64,000 nucleotides of DNA from Phnomibacter ginsenosidimutans (GCF_009740285.1 NZ_CP046566.1:372001-436000), one strand, 5' to 3'. Positions 18,879 through 28,981 are shown, numbered from the stretch's first letter. The notes: a model not told the origin generated them from the letters alone. Translations and numbers: made by a program.

Positions 18879-18906
18879 AAAAGCCCCACCAAAAGGCAGG
18901 GCTTTT
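18879..18906. terminator. Bidirectional terminator between converging genes
   Basis: AAAAGCCC (18879-18886) pairs with GGGCTTTT (18899-18906) over a 12-nt loop. A/T tracts on both sides allow it to work for both the kinase (+) and the metalloprotease (-). Confidence 0.72.
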
Positions 18907-18943
18907 ACAGTTCACGTTGTTAGTATAGAATCTTCTGATGAGA

Positions 18944-19916
18944 TTAAAGAGAGAATCCGGCACGTGGACCACCAGCGGCAAATACTGCCAGCATGCGGTC
19001 TTTTTGACCAGTACTGAACATGTACATACAACGGTCGTCGGTGTAGTCCATGTAGTTCATCCACAACTCGTTTGGTGTGCCGGTACAAGTGCTCTTATGG
19101 CCTTGTGCAGGGCAACCGTAGTTGGCGGTGTTGTGCGGAGGAGTATCGCCCACCTGGTCGTTGCCGCAGGTAGCATCGCCCCAAATGTGGCGCAGGTTAG
19201 CCCAGTGGCCTACTTCATGCGTAGCAGTACGGCCGAGGTTGAAAGGTGCGGCAGCTGTGCCGGTAGTACCAAAGGCTTTGTTCAGGATAACAACACCATC
19301 TGTGGCAGCTGCCCCGCCGGGGAATTGAGCGTAACCCAAAATGCTGTTCGACAAAGTGCACACCCAAATGTTGAGGGTATTGCTGGGGCTTGGTAGGATT
19401 GATACCACCCTTGGTGCTTTTCTTCATGTCGTCGTTGGTACGCCAGCTGGTTTTGTTGGTAGCTTTTCGCACCACAGCCTGCAGGGTAAAAGTGATACCC
19501 ACATTGGCTTTAATGCCAGCATATTCAGCAGGGATATAGCTGTTGAAATCTGTATTGGTTGCATTGAAGTCGCGGTTCAGCACATCAATCTGTGATTGAA
19601 TTTGTGCCAGACTTACGTTTTCAGCAGCCGTACGATACAGCACATTAACTACTACCGGAATGGTAACTGTGGCCTGCTTCACCAAGCCGCTTTTTTTCTT
19701 GGCTACATATTCATTGGTAAAGCTCTCGATGCTGGCCATTTTATCTCTCAGGCTGGGATCTTCGGCCAGTTGTTGGTTCAGGACGAGGTCGGCATCACAG
19801 CGACGTTCGGTGGCCATGGCCACATCTTCGTCCTGATTCACTTCTTCCTTAATTGATTTTTCGCAAGCAGTAAGGGCCAGCAACAAGAAGGCCCAGGCAG
19901 GGATAATTCTCTTCAT
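18944..19916 (-). CDS. M43-family zinc metalloprotease, lipoprotein (frameshifted)
   Basis: About 323 residues after repair. The N-terminus [20 protein letters not shown] is a lipoprotein signal with lipobox LTAC. The catalytic part has the zinc motif [11 protein letters not shown] (HExxHxxxxxH) followed by GD and, further on, the Met-turn MNYMDY, as in the M43 (pappalysin/cytophagalysin-like) metzincins. The frame breaks at GGGG 19385-19388 (four C on the coding strand); three C restore [17 protein letters not shown], so the break is probably artefactual. The protein would be anchored in the outer membrane or periplasm and degrade extracellular protein. Four conserved Cys near the active site probably form disulfides. 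Confidence 0.85.
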
Positions 19917-20030
19917 TGGGGGAGTATTAATGAAATGTTAAGGCCTCAAATTATACTTGAACACAATATCTTCCCCCAGAACGAATTAAAATATTTTAGC
20001 AACCGTGTTGCAAATGCATTTTTGGGTACA

Positions 20031-20062
20031 AAAAAAGCCAACAAAATTTTGTTGGCTTTTTT
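20031..20062. terminator. Perfect palindromic terminator after the DegT aminotransferase
   Basis: A 32-nt perfect palindrome (arms 20031-20046 and 20047-20062, AAAAAAGCCAACAAAA and its complement) has an A/T tract on each side. It follows the stop of the aminotransferase gene by 19 nt and could also insulate the metalloprotease promoter. Confidence 0.78.
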
Positions 20063-20081
20063 AAAAAGTACGGTTATTGGT

Positions 20082-21290
20082 TTATGCGTTTACCAGCAAT
20101 GCTTTATTAATGGCTGCCAGCATTTTTTCGCCTTTTTCTTTCAGTTGTTCTTCTGTCCAGCTCAGGCTGATGGCCGTGCTGATGCAACGGCTCATAATAC
20201 CATCACTCACAGGGAAACTGGTTTCAGCCAACTTATCCAGCGCTTCTTTTTGCATTGGGTTCATGTTGTTAAGCGTGGCTGCAAACTTCAGGTGATCCCA
20301 CTTGCGGATGTAGTGCCAGTTGTTGTTGAACCAATAGAAATTGCCAGCCAAAATGCCTTGCGCTTTCAGTTCATCTACTACCGCTTGTGTTTGCTCGGCA
20401 GTGGGCAAAAACCAGCTGAGGAATGAGGCATTGTCACCTTCAGGATCGGGCACAACTCGGAAGCTGATACCCGGCACCTGTTCCAGATAGCTGCGTAATG
20501 TTTTATTGTTGCGGCGCTGTATGGCCAGTATCTGGTCGAGCTTGCGGATTTGTGCCAAACCCACGGCAGCATTGAGTTCGCTGATGCGGAAGTTGTAGCC
20601 GATAAACGGATGCAAATCGGCACCACGGTCTACGCCTTTATGGTCGTGGCCATGGTCGGTATAGCCATCGCATTTTTCATAAATGTCTTCATCGTTAGTC
20701 ATTACCACACCGCCTTCACCGCAGGTAATGGTCTTTACATAATCGAAGCTGAACGTGCCGGCATGGCCAATGGTGCCCAATGCCTGACCTTTGTACGTGC
20801 CACCAATACTTTGGCAGGCGTCTTCCAGCAGCAGCAGGTTGTTGGCTTTGCAGATGGCTTTGAGTTCACTCATGTGGGCCATGCTGCCGCACATGTGCAC
20901 GGGCATGATGCATTTGGTGCGTGGCGTAATGGCTGCTTTTACCGCTGCCGGATCCAGTGTCAGGCTTTCATCAATATCAACCAAAACAGGAATGGCGCCA
21001 ACGCTCAGCACAGCCTCAAAGCTGGCCACAAACGTAAAGCTCGGCATAATCACTTCGTCGCCATAGCCAATGCCTAAAGCACTCATGGCAGTGGTAAGAG
21101 CGGCGGTACCACTGCTGGTAAGCTGGGCATGCTTGCAACCAAAAGTCTGGCAAATGGCTGTTTCCAGTTCAACTGCTTTCCACATGCCTTTACGGGGTCC
21201 GTCGAAGCCGTAGCGCATCAGCACACCAGTTTCCAGTACATCATTTACTTCTTTGCGTTCTTCGGCGCCCCAAAGTTCAAAACCAGGCAT
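20082..21290 (-). CDS. DegT/DnrJ/EryC1/StrS-type PLP aminotransferase
   Basis: The start at 21290 (MPGFELWGAEE) is preferred; an open frame extends to 21332. The 402-residue protein shows the fold-type I sugar aminotransferase pattern: TSSGTAALTTAM for phosphate binding, EVIMPSFTFVASFEAV, the ED-Q region LLLLEDACQSIGG, and FSFDYVKTITCGEGG, with the PLP lysine in YVKTIT. DegT enzymes aminate keto-sugars of nucleotide-sugar pathways, but no partner sugar gene is adjacent, so the substrate is open. A TAnnTTTG-type promoter element is found upstream (21366-21373). Confidence 0.88.
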   Translation of the reverse strand: MPGFELWGAEERKEVNDVLETGVLMRYGFDGPRKGMWKAVELETAICQTFGCKHAQLTSSGTAALTTAMSALGIGYGDEVIMPSFTFVASFEAVLSVGAIPVLVDIDESLTLDPAAVKAAITPRTKCIMPVHMCGSMAHMSELKAICKANNLLLLEDACQSIGGTYKGQALGTIGHAGTFSFDYVKTITCGEGGVVMTNDEDIYEKCDGYTDHGHDHKGVDRGADLHPFIGYNFRISELNAAVGLAQIRKLDQILAIQRRNNKTLRSYLEQVPGISFRVVPDPEGDNASFLSWFLPTAEQTQAVVDELKAQGILAGNFYWFNNNWHYIRKWDHLKFAATLNNMNPMQKEALDKLAETSFPVSDGIMSRCISTAISLSWTEEQLKEKGEKMLAAINKALLVNA

Positions 21291-21365
21291 ATATTCAAAT
21301 TTTTCTTGGCTATAAAAGAATGCTTTAATCAAGAACCCAAATCATTTCGGGAAAATTGCGAGCAG

Positions 21366-21373
21366 CAAAATTA
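21366..21373 (-). promoter_or_regulatory. Bacteroidota -7 box for the aminotransferase gene
   Basis: On the minus strand this reads TAATTTTG, a full match to TAnnTTTG, 76 nt before the start codon. No convincing -33 TTG element was assigned. Confidence 0.45.
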
Positions 21374-21422
21374 GGCCTTAACTATAGCATAATAATGCTC
21401 AGAATTCTCTTAAAGTACCACC

Positions 21423-22649
21423 TTATTTACCAGCAGGCTTTTTGGGTAGCCAAGGCATGGGTGGTGTAGGCACCTGCACCTTGTAATAGTTATTTCTCAG
21501 GCTATCATTCCAACCGTTGGGGTTGTTGTTGAAGCTCTTGCTACTAAAATATACCTGACCCTGAATATTGGGCGTAGTTCTGGACAGCTGAATTTGCCGC
21601 GGCAATTGAGTTTTGTCTTTCCAGGCAGTATTGCTATTGGCCCGGTAAGGAGCCAAACCAATATAGCAGTGGCGGCCAAAACTGTTTTTACTCCACCAAT
21701 CTATCAAGGTAGTATAGTCTGCTTTTTCAAAACCAATTTCCCAATACAGTTGAGGTACAACATAATCAATCCAGCCTTTGCGCAGCCAAAGTAAAATGTC
21801 GGCATATAAATCATCGTAGTTGGTTTGGCCGGCTTGCGTATTGCTGCCGTTGGGGTCTTGGCTTTTGTTGCGCCACACCCCAAAAGGACTGATGCCAAAT
21901 TTTACCCAGGGTTTTTCTTCCCGGATTACCCTGTGCAGTTTCACAATAATGCTGTCTACATTGCTGCGGCGCCACTGGTCTTTGGTCATGCCTTTACCAT
22001 ATTGTTGAAACGTTTTCGCATCCGGAAACTCTTTGCCGGGAATACGGTAAGGATAGAAGTAATCGTCGAAATGAACACCATCTACATCGTAGCGTTTTAC
22101 CAAGTCGCGAATGATATCGGTCAGATAGTTTTGTACCTCGGGCAGGCCGGGGTTATAGTAGCGTTTTACAACGGTCGCATCGCCATAATCTACAAACCAC
22201 TCCGGGTGAACTTTGGTAGGATGGTTTGACGCCACACTGCTTCGGGCAATATTGAACACAGCACGATAGGGGTTGAGCCATGCATGAAACTCCATGCCCC
22301 GTTTGTGGGTTTCTTCAATCATAAACTGCAGCGGATCGTAATAGGGTGATGGTGCCTGCCCTTGCTTGCCGGTGAGGTACTCACTCCATGGCTCGTAGGG
22401 GTTGGGGTAAAAGGCATCGGCTACTGGTCGGATTTGCATCACAATCGCATTCATACCATTGCGGCGGTGCATCTCCAAAATGCTGATGAATTCCTTTTTT
22501 TGCTCTTCGGTACTCAAGCCCTTGCGGCTGGGCCAATCTATGTTTTCTACAGTGGCTATCCATGCAGCCCTGAATTCGGGTTGTTGTGCCTGAGCTGTAT
22601 ACATGCTGCTCACCAGCATCAGGCTGGCAATAAAACGAAACAGTTTCAT
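21423..22649 (-). CDS. GHL10-type glycoside hydrolase (DUF187)
   Basis: The 408-residue secreted protein starts with a signal peptide (MKLFRFIASLMLVSSMYTAQA, ATG at 22649). Residues after it follow the GHL10 family: FRAAWIATVENIDWPS, then AIVMQIRPVADAFYP, WLNPYRAVFN, VDGVHFDDYFYPY and VVPQLYWEIGF. The DD in HFDDYF and acidic residues in the barrel are candidate catalytic groups. Relatives are beta/alpha-barrel hydrolases of cell-wall or extracellular glycans. It is transcribed away from the MarR gene's terminator; nothing in the context narrows the substrate. Confidence 0.88.
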   Translation of the reverse strand: MKLFRFIASLMLVSSMYTAQAQQPEFRAAWIATVENIDWPSRKGLSTEEQKKEFISILEMHRRNGMNAIVMQIRPVADAFYPNPYEPWSEYLTGKQGQAPSPYYDPLQFMIEETHKRGMEFHAWLNPYRAVFNIARSSVASNHPTKVHPEWFVDYGDATVVKRYYNPGLPEVQNYLTDIIRDLVKRYDVDGVHFDDYFYPYRIPGKEFPDAKTFQQYGKGMTKDQWRRSNVDSIIVKLHRVIREEKPWVKFGISPFGVWRNKSQDPNGSNTQAGQTNYDDLYADILLWLRKGWIDYVVPQLYWEIGFEKADYTTLIDWWSKNSFGRHCYIGLAPYRANSNTAWKDKTQLPRQIQLSRTTPNIQGQVYFSSKSFNNNPNGWNDSLRNNYYKVQVPTPPMPWLPKKPAGK

Positions 22650-22695
22650 GTGGGTGTTCAGTTTACGATTGGCAGCGAATATAGGCATACAAAAA

Positions 22696-22717
22696 AGGCT
22701 TCCTGTGAGGGAAGCCT
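22696..22717 (-). terminator. Rho-independent terminator after marR
   Basis: AGGCTTCC (22696-22703) pairs with GGAAGCCT (22710-22717) over a 6-nt loop. On the minus strand the hairpin is followed by six T. It lies 28 nt after the MarR stop. Confidence 0.8.
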
Positions 22718-22744
22718 CGATCTTAACAAAGTTTGTCTTGCTGC

Positions 22745-23233
22745 TTACATTACAGCTCTCAGAAAGGGAACTTCCTGTTGTGCTTCAATGGCTCTGGCTT
22801 TATCCAGCAATTGGCTCAGCGTAGCAATTTCTGCTTCGTCGAGGTTGCCAAGAATGCCATCCATCTTGTGGTCATGATTATCGATTTCAGCCAAAAGCTC
22901 CATGCCTTTTTCAGAAATTACGACATCTACCAAGCGTTTGTCGTGCAGCGATACAGATTTCTGTACCAGACCTTTCAGCACCAGACGGTCTACAATACGG
23001 CTGGTGTCACTCATTTTGTCGAGCATTCTGTCGCGGATTTGCATAGTGCTGAGAGGCTCTTCTGCGGTGCGAAGGATGCGCAAAATGTTGTACTGCTGAT
23101 TGGTTAAATTAAAATGATCGAGGTGCTCTTTCATCTTTTCCATCACCCAGTTATGGGTAAGGATAAGGTTCATCATAGCCTTCTGACAATCATTCCTGTA
23201 GGTTTGTTGACGCAATGCGTACTCAATGCCCAT
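22745..23233 (-). CDS. MarR-family transcriptional regulator
   Basis: A 162-residue winged-helix protein. Helices include LTNQQYNILRILRTAEEPLS, the recognition region MQIRDRMLDKMSDTSRIVDR, and the wing LVQKSVSLHDKRLVDVVIS with the DxR pattern of MarR proteins. MarR dimers usually repress their own and neighbouring genes and release DNA on binding a small ligand. A short dyad ATTGTT-TG-AACAAT lies upstream at 23369-23382 and is a weak operator candidate. The gene is flanked by its own terminator, so it is probably monocistronic and its target may be elsewhere. Confidence 0.9.
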   Translation of the reverse strand: MGIEYALRQQTYRNDCQKAMMNLILTHNWVMEKMKEHLDHFNLTNQQYNILRILRTAEEPLSTMQIRDRMLDKMSDTSRIVDRLVLKGLVQKSVSLHDKRLVDVVISEKGMELLAEIDNHDHKMDGILGNLDEAEIATLSQLLDKARAIEAQQEVPFLRAVM

Positions 23234-23418
23234 AGGTCACTGTTTAAGGGTTACAAAAAGGGGGTGTTAGGGGGCGTTTAGGTATCGAAGGTAGACAAAG
23301 CATTCCAGAATTTCTGCATGCATGCCAAACTATATCCAATGATTTGGTGATTTTTCAACAAATCAATCATTGTTTGAACAATTTTTGAAAATTTCAACGG
23401 TTAAACGATGAAATTTTA

Positions 23419-24446
23419 TCATTTCTCCCAAACTTTTAGACCCTCGCTGCAATTGGCACAGATGTCGATGTTTTTGCGGCTGGTCATGAGTTCTCTTCTA
23501 AACTGTTGGTAGTTATCATTTTGCCACACTTCGCGGAAAGACTGGCGTTGTAAATTGCCCAGTTGGTGCATGGCATCTTTGTCGAAGCAACAGGGTACCA
23601 CCAAACCATCCCAAGTGATGACATTGCCGCTCCACAGGCGCCAGCAATGGTTTTGCAGGCCACTTTTAATTTCCATTTGGCCTTGTCCGTTTTTGCGGTA
23701 GCGGCTGTATTTGTCAATAGTGGGAATGAGTTGGTTGGGGTCGGTTTCGTAATCGTACACCTGTGCAGTTTTAAACCGTACCTGATCCACACCAATATCT
23801 TTTGCCAGCTTTTTGATATCGGCAATTTGGTGCTCGTTGGGCTTTACCACCAAAAACTGAAAAAACACAAAAGGCGTCTTGCTGTTGAGGGCTTTTTTCC
23901 AGTATACAATGTTGCGGGCACCTTCCAGCACTTTTTCGAGCTTGCCACCTACCCGATAGCTTTGGTACACGTCTTGTGTGGTGCCGTCAATGCTGATGAT
24001 GAGGCGGTCGAGGCCGCTTTCTACCGTTTGGCGGGCTTTTTCATGGGTCAGGTAATGAGCGTTGGTGCTGGTGGCGGTGTAAATGCCCTTAGTGTGGGCA
24101 TACTTTACCATGTCTAAAAACTGCGGATTGAGGTACGGCTCACCTTGAAAATAGAGAATGAGGTACAACAAATCGGGGGCAATATCGTCGATGGTTTGGC
24201 GAAAAAATCTTGCTGAAGCATGCCGGTGGGGCGGGAGAACTCCCGCAGGCCACTGGGGCACTCGGGACAACGCAGGTTGCAGCTGGTAGTAGGTTCAAAG
24301 GAAATGGAAACGGGTAGCCCCCATTGGATAGGTTTGCGCAGCCACTTGCTGAGCTGATAGCTGCTCCATACTTTGCCTGCATTCCACAATCGGCGCAGGG
24401 TGAGCTTCGACAAAAGATTGACCGTATCGTTCCAATGAATGTACAT
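23419..24446 (-). CDS. Radical SAM / SPASM domain protein (frameshifted)
   Basis: After repair this is ~342 residues. The N-terminal radical SAM cluster motif is CNLRCPEC (CxxxCxxC) in FEPTTSCNLRCPECPSG. The barrel follows with LYFQGEPYLNPQFLDMV (the GGEP-like SAM motif, here QGEP), and the C-terminal SPASM-type cysteines are in GLVVPCCFDK and DICANCSEG. The frame is lost at a run of six A (24200-24205); a seventh restores QQDFFRQTIDD. SPASM proteins modify peptides or act in cofactor and anaerobic maturation pathways. No small precursor peptide is evident next to it, so the substrate is unknown. It is divergent from the lysozyme gene. Confidence 0.83.
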
Positions 24447-24599
24447 GCGCCTGCAAAATACGGTAGGGTGCTGTCAGTTGGCCATTTGGGTGGCAAGGTT
24501 TCTCAATTCGCAAATGCCGAACCCTAAATTTTGCGTAAAACCCACTGCGAAAAAATTGCTGTAATGCAGACAGCTAATTTCGCTGCACAAACAGCACAC

Positions 24600-25408
24600 A
24601 TGGCCAAAAAAGCGAACCGGGCTTTCTTTCGTTTCTCCATCGTCGTCCTTTTATTTATTGGGGTGTTGCTGGGGCTGTTTGTTTGGCAGCAGTTCAACAA
24701 AGCCTGGAACAGCTGGCAGCATGAAGACGACCCGGACAATACGTTTACGCTGTACAGCAATTTTGGTATTTGGCTGCCCAATCAGTACAGCATTCATGGC
24801 ATTGACGTAAGCCGGTATCAAAAGCGGGTAAACTGGTCGCTGGTGAGTAAAATGAAAGACAATGATGTGCGGTTACAATTTGCCTTCATCAAAGCTACCG
24901 AAGGGGCCGACCTGCTGGATGAGCAATTTATGCGCAACTGGAAACGAGCCCGTGAGCACCGCATGATTCGGGGGCGTATCATTTTTTCAGAGAAAGCTCT
25001 GGCGGCCATGAGCAGGCCTTGTATTACATACAACAGGTGGATTTACTGCCCGGCGATTTGGCCCCCGTGCTGGATGTAGAAACCTATACGGGCAACGACA
25101 TTGATGCATTTTTAAATGAGATAGAAGTGTGGCTGAAGTTGGTAGAGGCTCACTATGGTATTAAACCGGTGCTGTACAGCAACGCTGCCTTTTATAACCA
25201 ATACCTGCACGACCGGTTTTCAGATTATCCATTGTGGGTAGCGCATTACCAAAACCGTGATAAACCAAGGGTAGACAGAGAGTGGCAGTTTTGGCAACAC
25301 AGCGAAACTGGCAGGGTAAATGGCATACGGGGCAAAGTAGATTTTAATGTGTTCAATGGCGATTCTGCCAGTTTTGAAGCCTTACGTATTCCGTTAAAGA
25401 ATCGTTGA
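24600..25408 (+). CDS. GH25 lysozyme-like hydrolase, membrane-anchored (frameshifted)
   Basis: The ATG at 24600 gives MAKKANRAFFRFSIVVLLFI, an N-terminal membrane anchor; in-frame starts at 24564 and 24531 are possible. The GH25 barrel begins with YSIHGIDVSRYQKRVNW and has FAFIKATEGADLLDEQF, the catalytic-pair region PVLDVETYTG (D-x-E) and late WQFWQHSETGRVNGI. The family cleaves the beta-1,4 bond between MurNAc and GlcNAc of peptidoglycan. The frame breaks at GGGGG 24970-24974; a sixth G restores RGAYHFFRESSGG. The enzyme would act in the periplasm on the cell's own wall or on that of others. Confidence 0.87.
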
Positions 25409-25507
25409 GATTGAATCCCAACCGGTCAGTTTGACAATTGGATGATGAAGCCCTGTCAAATCTGTTTTTCCTTTGCACAACAATTTGATGCCTGCTATTG
25501 TACATTT

Positions 25508-26419
25508 ATGAAAAGCTTGCCTGCTATGCTACAACAAGTACTCCTTTGCGCAGGGCTATGCTCTGTTTTGGCTTCGGCCAATGCCCAACAGTTTTCCGGT
25601 CAGTTTACTTCATTGCTCAGTCAGGAAGTGTTGATACAACACGCCTCAGGACAGCAACATGCCGATGCGGCTCACCTGAGTGTAACCATGCCGGCATCGC
25701 TGCAGCAATCTGCCGAAGCACATTGGCCGCCATCGCTGATGAAGCAAGTGGTGCGGTGGCAAAAAGCACCTTTTGGCAGGCATGCCAGTATTGTAACCGG
25801 CTGGTATGCCAACGGGCAAAAAGCACTAACAGTAACCATGCGGCAGCAGCATTTGCATGGCAACTGGCAAAGCTGGTACAGCAATGGCCAGCACCGCGAT
25901 AGCGGCCGTTTGGAACACAATCAGCCCGACGGCATGTGGAAGCTTTGGCATGCCAATGGCCAACTGCGCAGTGTACGCATCTACAATGCCAATAAACACG
26001 ATATGATACAACTGGCTTTGCGCCAGCAAAACCCCAAATTAACTTTCCAGCCTTTGGCTGTACAGTCGCTCAAACATCCTGAGCAATTGCACCGGCATAC
26101 ACGGGCCAATGCTGTTTTGCCTGCCATGGCTGGTGAAGAAACAGCCCCAGATTTGCCTTTTTCTGCGGGGCTGCCACATGGGGTGGTAGAAGATTATTTT
26201 GCCAACGGCCAGCCAGTAATTGTAGGACAATACAACACAGGTTTGAAAGAAGGTCCCTGGCAATACTATGCAGCAAACGGCCAGTTGTCGGCCAGTGGAT
26301 ACTATTGGCAAGGCCACCGGCATGGTGCCTGGAAAGTGTACACAGAAAACGGTAAGCTGAAACTGCTGCAAGAATATGTGCATGGCAGGCTGGTACACAG
26401 TAAGCAATACCATCGTTAG
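25508..26419 (+). CDS. Secreted MORN-repeat / YwqK-type protein
   Basis: The ATG at 25508 starts a signal peptide ([10 protein letters not shown], cleavage around ASANAQ). The mature 280 residues contain MORN/YwqK-like repeats in two blocks: [26 protein letters not shown] and [13 protein letters not shown] in the first; [26 protein letters not shown] and [13 protein letters not shown] in the second. Each unit has the pattern aromatic-x2-NG-[QK]-x. In Bacteroidota such proteins are common and of unknown function; 'antitoxin' labels in databases come from distant YwqK similarity and should not be taken literally. It precedes gcvT with its own spacing and no shared terminator. Confidence 0.72.
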   Translation: MKSLPAMLQQVLLCAGLCSVLASANAQQFSGQFTSLLSQEVLIQHASGQQHADAAHLSVTMPASLQQSAEAHWPPSLMKQVVRWQKAPFGRHASIVTGWYANGQKALTVTMRQQHLHGNWQSWYSNGQHRDSGRLEHNQPDGMWKLWHANGQLRSVRIYNANKHDMIQLALRQQNPKLTFQPLAVQSLKHPEQLHRHTRANAVLPAMAGEETAPDLPFSAGLPHGVVEDYFANGQPVIVGQYNTGLKEGPWQYYAANGQLSASGYYWQGHRHGAWKVYTENGKLKLLQEYVHGRLVHSKQYHR

Positions 26420-26474
26420 GGTTTCATTATCTGTCGGGTTCGTTTTCTTGTACAGTCCATCGGCTGTGCTTGCT

Positions 26475-26482
26475 TACATTTG
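26475..26482 (+). promoter_or_regulatory. Bacteroidota -7 box for gcvT
   Basis: TACATTTG matches TAnnTTTG and lies 20 nt before the gcvT start, implying a short leader. Confidence 0.5.
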
Positions 26483-26501
26483 CGCCTCATTCAATAAGCT
26501 T

Positions 26502-27587
26502 ATGAAAAATACTCCGTTTACACATTTACACATAGCACTCGGTGCTAAAATGGCCGAGTTTGCCGGATACAATATGCCCATTAGTTACAGTGGCATCAAC
26601 GATGAACATGCAACTGTACGCAGTAATGCCGGAGTGTTTGATGTAAGCCACATGGGTGAGTTTATTTTGAAAGGACCCGATGCGCTGGACCTCATTCAGC
26701 GGGTAACCAGCAACGACGCCAGCAAACTCACTGCCGGCAAAGCACAATACAGCTGCCTCCCCAATCATGATGGTGGTATCGTAGACGATTTGATTGTGTA
26801 TTGCCTCGAAGAAAACAAAGCCTATATGCTGGTGGTAAATGCCAGCAATATTGAGAAAGACTGGAACTGGATCAGCAGTTTTAATACCAAGGGTGTAGAA
26901 ATGCACAACATCAGCGATAAAACTGCTTTGCTGGCCATTCAGGGTCCTAATGCTTGCAAGATGTTGCAGCCACTTACCGAAATCGATATTTGCAACCTAA
27001 CGTACTACACATTTGCGAAGGGTGTATTTGCAGGTGTAGAAAATGTGCTCATTAGTGCTACCGGCTACACGGGCAGCGGTGGCATCGAAATTTATTTCGA
27101 CAACAGCAACGACAATGCCGAGAAAATTTGGAATGCCATTTTTGAGCTTGGTACACCACAAGGCTTGAAGCCGATTGGCTTGGGTGCCCGTGATACATTG
27201 CGTTTGGAAATGGGCTATTGCCTCTACGGCAATGACATTGACGATACCACCAGCCCGCTGGAAGCTGGCCTGGGTTGGATTACCAAGTTCACCAAGTCAT
27301 TTACCAATAGCGAAGCCCTGCACTTGCAAAAGCAAAACGGGATAAGCCGCAAACTGGTGGGTTTTGAAATGGTAGACAAAGGCATTCCCCGCCACGGTTA
27401 TGATATTAAAAATGCCGCCGGCGAAGTGATAGGTGTAGTAACCAGTGGTACACAGGCCCCCAGCCTCGGAAAAGCAGTGGGCATGGGTTATGTAGCCAAC
27501 GGACTCAACAGCATCGACAGCGAAATTTTTGTAGATGTTCGTGGCCGGCTGCTCAAAGCCAAAGTGGTGAAAATGCCCTTTGCATAA
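26502..27587 (+). CDS. gcvT: Aminomethyltransferase (glycine cleavage T protein)
   Basis: A 361-residue T protein, of the family's usual length. It takes the aminomethyl group from lipoylated H protein, releases ammonia and forms 5,10-methylene-THF. Recognisable features are [18 protein letters not shown], the folate-site [32 protein letters not shown], and [19 protein letters not shown] with the catalytic-region Asp/Arg. ATG 26502 is chosen over upstream in-frame codons because the family starts here and a promoter element lies just before. No gcvH or gcvP is in the window. Terminated by the hairpin at 27610-27642. Confidence 0.95.
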   Translation: MKNTPFTHLHIALGAKMAEFAGYNMPISYSGINDEHATVRSNAGVFDVSHMGEFILKGPDALDLIQRVTSNDASKLTAGKAQYSCLPNHDGGIVDDLIVYCLEENKAYMLVVNASNIEKDWNWISSFNTKGVEMHNISDKTALLAIQGPNACKMLQPLTEIDICNLTYYTFAKGVFAGVENVLISATGYTGSGGIEIYFDNSNDNAEKIWNAIFELGTPQGLKPIGLGARDTLRLEMGYCLYGNDIDDTTSPLEAGLGWITKFTKSFTNSEALHLQKQNGISRKLVGFEMVDKGIPRHGYDIKNAAGEVIGVVTSGTQAPSLGKAVGMGYVANGLNSIDSEIFVDVRGRLLKAKVVKMPFA

Positions 27588-27609
27588 TTGAAGTATACAG
27601 CTACCAATA

Positions 27610-27642
27610 GCCGACAGCCTCCTGCTATGGGAGGCTGTCGGC
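27610..27642 (+). terminator. Rho-independent terminator after gcvT
   Basis: A 13-bp perfect stem (27610-27622 with 27630-27642) around a 7-nt loop is followed by ATTTTC. It is very GC-rich, 23 nt after the stop. Confidence 0.8.
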
Positions 27643-27768
27643 ATTTTCAGGATTTTCGAAGAGGCGTATTTCTACGCAGTTGAAATCATGGTTTTAGGGG
27701 ATTGAAGAACGCTGGGTGAAGGTTCATCTTGTGGCACCATTTAAAAACTTTCAAAACATACCCCAACC

Positions 27769-28833
27769 ATGAGAAAGATTGTAGCAGGCGCCGCATTGCT
27801 GGCCGCCATCACCATGCCCCAACTGAGTTTTGCCAAAATCTGGCGATTGAACAACAACGCCGGCGTTACTGCCGATTTTACCAACATCAACGCTGCCGTT
27901 ACCAATGCCAGTGTAGTGTCGGGCGATACCATACACCTCGAAGCGAGTGCAACAGATTATGGTAGTGCTACCCTTACCAAACGATTGGTGATTATTGGGC
28001 TCGGCTACTTTCACGATCCAGCCAACACTTCCTACCCTGGCAATACCGGTTTGCAAGCCAGCACTATGCCCGGCATGGTATCTTCTCTCACTTTTGGTAC
28101 TGGTAGTAATGGGTCAAAATGCATTGGCGTTCAATTCAATGGTTCTGCTGGATTTAATGCCAATCCAAGCCCGCTCAATATCACATTGGAAAAATGTTTC
28201 ATTGGCACTGGTGTTTTTTTCCCTTCTACAGCTGTTAGTGCAGTAACAATCAGAAAATGTTTTTTCAATAATGCCCGTATTGAAGCCAATACGGCCAATA
28301 CGTTGTCAGATTTCGTTTGTGAAAACAATATTTTCTATAGCACATTTGCTTACCTGAGTTTGCCAGGATTGACAGGAAGTAATAATATTTTCCGCAACAA
28401 TAGTTTTAGTGGCGTGGGTGCGGCCAGCACTATCAGCAATTGCTATGTAGCCAACAATATTTTTGGCACCAGCCCCAACATTGCATTTACCAATTGCACT
28501 ATTAAAAACAATTTGTTTCAGGCCAACCAAACCTTGCCGCCCACAGCTACCAACAACCAGATTAATGTGAACATGACCAATGTTTATGTGGGTGGAACTA
28601 CGGGTAGCATCGACTCTCGTTTTGCATTGAAGTCAGGCTCTCCCGCCATTGCCGCCGGCCTTACAGTAGGTGCAGTAACCACACCAGACTGCGGTGCTTT
28701 TGGCGCTACCGATCCTTACAAATTATCAGGTATTCCCAATATTCCCAGCATTTATGCATTAACGGTTCCCATTTCTATTCCTGCGGGCAGCAATACGATG
28801 AACGTTACGTTCAGCACCCGTAGCAACAACTAG
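27769..28833 (+). CDS. Secreted right-handed beta-helix-like protein, unknown function
   Basis: I do not recognise a named family. The 354 residues start with a signal peptide (MRKIVAGAALLAAITMPQLS) and contain short hydrophobic-Asn-rich turns repeating about every 20-25 residues (e.g. ITLEKCFIG, VTIRKCFFNNA, FVCENNIFYS, NNIFRNNSFSG, CYVANNIFG, CTIKNNLFQ), the pattern of a parallel beta-helix. It ends with a low-complexity beta segment (INVPISIPAG-like) and lacks an obvious T9SS sorting domain. It lies 179 nt upstream of the giant T9SS protein on the same strand, with two hairpins between them. The two may be functionally linked surface proteins. Confidence 0.7.
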   Translation: MRKIVAGAALLAAITMPQLSFAKIWRLNNNAGVTADFTNINAAVTNASVVSGDTIHLEASATDYGSATLTKRLVIIGLGYFHDPANTSYPGNTGLQASTMPGMVSSLTFGTGSNGSKCIGVQFNGSAGFNANPSPLNITLEKCFIGTGVFFPSTAVSAVTIRKCFFNNARIEANTANTLSDFVCENNIFYSTFAYLSLPGLTGSNNIFRNNSFSGVGAASTISNCYVANNIFGTSPNIAFTNCTIKNNLFQANQTLPPTATNNQINVNMTNVYVGGTTGSIDSRFALKSGSPAIAAGLTVGAVTTPDCGAFGATDPYKLSGIPNIPSIYALTVPISIPAGSNTMNVTFSTRSNN

Positions 28834-28905
28834 GGAGTTACAAGTTTTGAATAGTAAACATGGTGAGCAGGTCTGAACTGCTTTCTTGCACACACGTGCA
28901 CACCA

Positions 28906-28981
28906 TTGTTGCAGCGCAGCCTATATCGATGCGCTGCAACAACCTACTGCGCATTGCCTGCAAACCCTTGCAGGGCAATGC
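28906..28981 (+). other. Two consecutive stem-loops in front of the giant T9SS gene
   Basis: Stem 1 pairs TTGTTGCAGCGCA (28906-28918) with its complement (28930-28942) around 11 nt. Stem 2 pairs 28951-28963 with 28968-28981 with one bulge. Neither has a T-run, so they are not classic terminators. They may be leader RNA structures of the 29013 gene or a repeat element. Confidence 0.5.

Noticed and set aside
25508-26419. Toxin-antitoxin module from the YwqK-like annotation
   Set aside because: The protein has a signal peptide and MORN-like repeats, and there is no toxin gene next to it.
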